Assembly: GCF_030269925.1 (NCBI RefSeq)
Contig: NC_085107.1
Coordinates: 8,122,001-8,186,000 of the forward strand
Direction: 5' to 3'
Length of the DNA: 64,000 nt
Origin: Bombyx mori
Taxonomy: Eukaryota; Arthropoda; Insecta; Lepidoptera; Bombycidae
The translations under genes and the position numbers were made by a program. Positions 59,783 to 64,000 of the stretch are shown piece by piece. Positions within the stretch are counted from its first letter, which is position 1. Every line of letters begins with the position of its first letter. A model generated the notes under the pieces. It did no database searches. It saw only the letters and a program-made list of their open reading frames with translations, and was not told where the DNA came from.

Positions 59783-60740
59783 AGGAAAAAATTACCATCC
59801 CTTAAAAAATTCAATGAATACTAAATCACGCTTATACACATTGAAAGGACCACTAAGTCGACGGTTAAGACATCATAATCAAATCTCAATGAAGCGAACT
59901 TTAGAAATTTCATTAAGACTAAAACCATTTAAAACTTTGTATCCATTCTTTATTAATTTCATAAATTCAGAATGAGATTGTTTGTTTGTTTGTTAGCTAC
60001 GTTTTCCCGTATTAATCATCGTTGAATTTTGCATTCACGTTATTAGTAAAACACAAAAAGACGTAAGCACCTTATATCGAAGACTATTCTTAGGGATATA
60101 ATTTTTTTACTGCTTTAACTTTTATTTTAACTAAATCATTTCCTCGACTATTAATATGCACGTAACTCTAAATCTTACTAGTACAGAGATACTCTATACG
60201 GAAATGCTGGAAATATGCTATAGTGCATTGAAGCGTGCGAATTTCTTTAGGTTGGCTGCAAAAGAGCTCTCGTAAAGATGGACGACGCGAGTTAGATATG
60301 CTTTTCCGAAATCGTAAAAGTATGCACACCTTCAAATTTATCAACATCGCGTCAAAAAACTTTATGAAATTTAAATTCATAAAATAATTTTTTTTAATAA
60401 TTTTTAAAATAAACAAAACATTTTTTTTTCGCCTTTTCTTTTCTTTTCTTGGCTATTGATTCTGAGTTATATTCCAAATTAAAGTTACTTTACCTTTAAA
60501 GTTACCTTAATATAAATTATGGAATTTTAAACGAACAGACATACAAAGAAATGAGTTAATAAACATATGTAGTAAAGTATTCTATTATAAAATACGTTGA
60601 AAAGGTGTGTATGTACTTTGTAAGAAATGGGTGTATACTACTCGTATATTGGCTGATCGAAAAAAATTCATACTAACTTTAATACTCTTAGCTTAAATGG
60701 ACTTATACTTCCAAATATCTACCAGCATCATTATCTTTGT
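59783..60740. other. Intronic, unassigned AT-rich
   Basis: Nothing recognised. Confidence 0.5.
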
Positions 60741-60845
60741 TTTTTTTTTATTGCTTTGATGGGTGGACGAGCTCACAGCCCACCTGGTGTTAAGTGGTTA
60801 CTGTAGTCCATAGACATATACGACGTAAATGCACCACCCACCTTG
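60741..60845 (-). mobile_element. Bm1 SINE, 3' end
   Basis: A T run, then attgctttgatgggtggacg, agctcacagcccacctggtg, ttaagtggttactgtagtcc and caccacccaccttg: the last approximately 105 bp of Bm1. Confidence 0.92.
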
Positions 60846-60885
60846 TATTTGCAAATAGCAAATAAGTAACCACAATAATCAATTA

Positions 60886-61312
60886 CTAGAGGTCCCGTAG
60901 TAGTCGAAATTCGACTATAATTAATTGGAATGGTAAGTTTGTACACTATTATGATTGTATTTTATACTTCTATAATCACAAATTTCGCCAAGACTACATT
61001 ATAAAAAATATTAACAAAGACTAACAATATTTATATCTATTCTCAATTTGACAACAGACGTCAAGAACAAAAGTTTGACAATAAATAGTATGCATGATGC
61101 ATGCATGTGTGCGTCAAATACATGGTATGTAGTGTGTGTAATGTTTTCTTTATTGATTTAATGTATCTTTTGTGCATTATTTTAAAAAAATATTAGCATT
61201 GTGCACTTCTTCTCTATATTCTCTATAAGTGTGGAAAATTTCATACTCCTCCGTCCGCGCAATTTTCGTAAAAAGGGATACAAAGTTTTTGCTTCACGTA
61301 TTAATATATAGA
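60886..61312 (-). mobile_element. Non-autonomous Helitron-like element, family H1, best-preserved
   Basis: The minus strand starts TCTATATATTAATACG after host A and ends with the AGTCGAATTTCGACT hairpin, 9 bases of spacer and CTAG before host T. All family landmarks are present over 427 bp. It sits 40 bp from a Bm1 end. Confidence 0.88.
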
Positions 61313-61332
61313 TATTAAATATTGAATACCAA

Positions 61333-61554
61333 TCAAGTAATAAAATGTTTTTTTTTTGTGTTGCTTCCTCTATTCGACATCCCTACCATGTAGGCAAGTG
61401 CCGACTCCACAACTCGCATTGTAGCTACTCGATATGCAGAGAACGTCTCGGCCATGCGTAATCCGGCATCGGAAGGATGTTTTTGCGTTGACGGCGCTAA
61501 AACGTATACACTTTGCGAACACTCATTCATGAATATCATTTGTTCAATAAACAC
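61333..61554 (-). other. Open GC-richer patch, unidentified
   Basis: The minus frame reads STQKHPSDAGLRMAETFSAY, RVATMRVVESALAYMVGMSN before running into low-complexity sequence. Composition is protein-like, but no family, splice signal or neighbour supports it. Confidence 0.2.
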
Positions 61555-61809
61555 TATTATTTTATTTTCGAACGTTATTCAATGAAGTATTTTCTTCGAT
61601 TTTCGCGGAAAAAGAGTTTTAATGTGCGTTTGAATATCGTGTTTATATATTTTCTTTCTATTATTCCCGACAATTTCGTCTTAGTCGAGATAATATGGAT
61701 AATTAGACGATATTTGGCACAATATTTAAATGCCGAACAAGTGACAAATAATACCTTAGAATTACGTGTGGTAGAAATAGTATTATCTCTTATTCAATCT
61801 ATATCTATA

Positions 61810-62026
61810 TCTATACTAATATTATAAAGAGGAAAGATTTGTTTGTTTGTTTGTTTCGAATAGGCTCCGAAACTACTGGACCGATTTGAAAAAATATTTT
61901 TCCATTAGAAGCCGACATTGTCCCTGATGAACATAGGCTACTTTTTTTAATTTTTTTTTTAATTTTATTTTTTTGGTTTCATGTGTGTTTTAATGTTTCC
62001 GAAGCGAAGCGAGGGCGGGTCGCTAG
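61810..62026 (+). mobile_element. Non-autonomous Helitron-like element, family H4
   Basis: It starts TCTATACTAATATTATAAAG after A, contains a (GTTT)n run and ctccgaaactactggaccga, and ends gggcgggtcgCTAG before T. This start is one I associate with widespread lepidopteran Helitrons. At 217 bp it is short, probably internally deleted. Confidence 0.78.
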
Positions 62027-62216
62027 TATGTCTATAAAATCATAATGGCGTTGGTGGTAGGTGGTAAATTTCGTATTAGTTCGTTTAATGTGTTAAATAT
62101 AAATTAACATTAACGTAGTTAAGATAAATTATTGTAACGTATTTACGTTTGACATTCAGTAAGTCAAACTATTCATGCAGCTTATTAAAGCAGTACCAAA
62201 TGTTTCTAAACTCAAA

Positions 62217-62352
62217 TTGTAACTATACTTGAGACCTTAGAACTTGTATCTCAAGGTGGGTGGCGCATTTACGTTGTGAATGTCTATGGGCTCCAGTAAC
62301 CACTTAACACCAGTTGGCTGTGAGCTCGTCCACTTATATAAGAAAAAAAAAA
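62217..62352 (+). mobile_element. Bm1 SINE, 3' fragment
   Basis: ttgtaactatacttgagacc, tctcaaggtgggtggcgcat, tctatgggctccagtaacca, caccagttggctgtgagctc, then an A run. Confidence 0.92.
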
Positions 62353-62520
62353 TTACTCAACTCAATATCGTACTACGAGTAAAATAATGTTCAATAAAGT
62401 TTTTCCATGTCTTTTCAAGTAGTTATAGAATGTCAAGCTGACATTTAATTTGACAACGTGGGGTCTGCTGAATAGTGCACTTTGATGTTTAACAAGAGGA
62501 TGAGTATGATGGCGTATAGT

Positions 62521-62635
62521 TTTTTTTATTTATTGCCTTTTTAGGCAGACGAGCATACGGCCCACCTGATGGTGAGTGGTTACCGTCGCCTATTGACTTC
62601 AGCAATGCCAGGGACAGAGCCAAGCCGCTGCCTAC
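62521..62635 (-). mobile_element. L1Bm/BMC1-like LINE, extreme 3' end
   Basis: tttatttattgcctttttag, gcagacgagcatacggccca, cctgatggtgagtggttacc, agcaatgccagggacagagc, caagccgctgcctac: the exact reverse of the tail at 23251-23363. Confidence 0.9.
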
Positions 62636-63604
62636 GAACGAACATTTTGAACGAAAATTTTATATTTAACGATTATAATTCATAAACAGACTAGAAGATC
62701 ATTTTGATATCTCCACTTTAGGTTATAAGTATGTACAATGTTATTTGGGGAATAAGATAAAAGTTAAGGTTCGTTATAGCGTAGCCTTCTTAAAATATTG
62801 TACTTTTGTTCGCTGTTTTGTGTTTAAAGACATTAAAGACATATTTTATGAAATAATGAACGGTTATTAACTAAGGATATTATAAGTTAAGGATTTATTT
62901 TTAAGTTTTGGTAATGGTAATGCTTACTAAAATTAAAAGTGTTCTAAATAAAGAACAAATTTAAAACGTTTTTAATTTGGTGTAATATTACATTGTTGAA
63001 ACTAAATAGCATAATATTAAATTGCTATACATGATCGAGGGTTCTCGATTAGCAATCCCAGAGGCACAGCCAAACTGCTGCTTACTACAGAGGACTCTCC
63101 TCAAATCTCGAACAAGAACATGTCATAGGCCTCACAAATTACCGTGGAAGAAATTTCATGTACCATCCGAATGATCATGGAAAATGTGACATTAATTAAC
63201 TTTTTACACACTATTTATTTTAATATTTACATTTAACGCACTTAAAGAATAGATTGTTATTAATATTATCCAGATTGGTATATTCAATATTTAAACTTAT
63301 AATTTCTATGGTTGTAATTTTTGTTTTGTACATTAATAAAGAGAAAAAAAATACAGCGAAACTAATTACTGGATAGAAAGATCGAAGAAGGGATTGTGAT
63401 GCACTACCAATCAGCTAGATGGAAACCATAGATTAATACGATGAGGTTATTGTGGGCATGACGTAAGCACGCTCGGTGTGACATATTAAGACAAAAAAGG
63501 TCGAACCAAGCAATTATAGAATGAAGTGTACACGTATCAACAAAAGGGTATCGAGTAACATGACTATATCAGGACTCAAATCTTAGGTTGGATACTTATA
63601 ATTA
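62636..63604. other. Intronic, unassigned AT-rich
   Basis: Nothing recognised. Confidence 0.5.
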
Positions 63605-63812
63605 TTATGTATATTGCAATTTATTTAAAATATATTAAATTTTGACGTAAAGCCGGCCTATCCATAGTTTCGCCCATAAATAACAGATGGCTTTATAAAT
63701 TTTTTTTGGCGTGTATTTCTTTTTTTGCCTATTCAAATTCATGAAAGCTTAAACCTTATTGCGCCATAATAACTATGGTAAGCTTAGGCCACTTTTGCGT
63801 TGATGGCCTCAT
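63605..63812 (-). mobile_element. Diverged one-ended copy of the 13.1 kb MITE
   Basis: Minus-strand end ATGAGGCCATCAACGCAAAA with TA beyond it, then taagcttaccatagtta, gaaactatggataggccgg and ttttaaataaattgcaatat, all collinear with 13086-13362. The other terminal inverted repeat is lost. Confidence 0.85.
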
Positions 63813-63860
63813 ATATATGTATAGAACATGTTCACGTAGGATTTCAAATATTCGAACTCC

Positions 63861-63935
63861 GAAATATAGAAATTTGCGTAATTACTGATGGTTGGGCGGT
63901 AGGTAGCCTCAAAGGATAGGTGTCAGCATCCTGTA
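63861..63935 (+). mobile_element. Bm1 SINE, central fragment, degenerate
   Basis: tttgcgtaattactgatggt, gggcggtaggtagcctcaaa, ggataggtgtcagcatcctg follow the Bm1 centre (taattactggtggtagg..gggtaggtaccacc..cct). Confidence 0.55.
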
Positions 63936-64000
63936 CAGTATCGCTTGATTGCCATGCATATTGGACCGACAGGTGGGACCATCGCTATTTATTAAAAATT

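Overview
The window reads as AT-rich nuclear DNA of a moth, almost certainly a silkworm (Bombyx mori or a close relative). The main evidence is many copies of a tRNA-derived SINE that I recognise as Bombyx Bm1, plus LINE ends and Helitron-like elements of lepidopteran type. There is no bacterial gene organisation, and most long open frames are chance or transposon-derived. All identifications are from reading the sequence, not from a database search.

Host gene content is sparse. One segment is convincing: a + strand exon at about 39386-39660 whose conserved part (39553-39660) matches the start of the PTB domain of NOS1AP/CAPON and ends at a GTACGT splice donor. I see no second exon downstream, so intron 1 would run for more than 24 kb to the right edge. 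Everything left of 39.3 kb would be upstream, intronic or intergenic. A second, much weaker exon candidate (58646-58897) resembles the C-terminal half of a ZAD zinc-finger domain.

Mobile DNA fills most of the interpretable sequence. (1) A nearly intact non-LTR retrotransposon lies at 26.4-29.6 kb, with a 945-codon endonuclease/reverse-transcriptase frame. (2) Truncated 3' ends of three other LINE groups occur: a Jockey-like family (8.2, 15.7, 42.1-43.3 and 47.4 kb), an L1Bm/BMC1-like family whose product ends in a GRQRLGSAPGIAEVHGRR-type peptide (0.75, 5.5, 23.3, 31.2, 39.1 and 62.5 kb), and RTE-like tails (10.9, 11.3, 25.0, 30.4 and 57.7 kb). (3) About 17 Bm1 copies or fragments are present, with a full-length one at 3870-4303. 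(4) A second tRNA-derived SINE is at 36.9-37.1 kb. (5) Fifteen short non-autonomous Helitron-like elements in seven families start with TC, end with CTAG or a close variant, and mostly sit between host A and T. (6) A TA-flanked MITE with a perfect 25-bp terminal inverted repeat is at 13.1 kb, with a damaged relative at 63.7 kb.

The parts interlock. Bm1 shares its 3' tail with the L1Bm-like LINE, which points to a SINE/LINE partnership. Two LINEs of different families share a 3'-UTR stem-loop module. Three Jockey-like insertions still show target-site duplications, one of them nested in an older repeat. The stretches between are AT-rich and I could not assign them.
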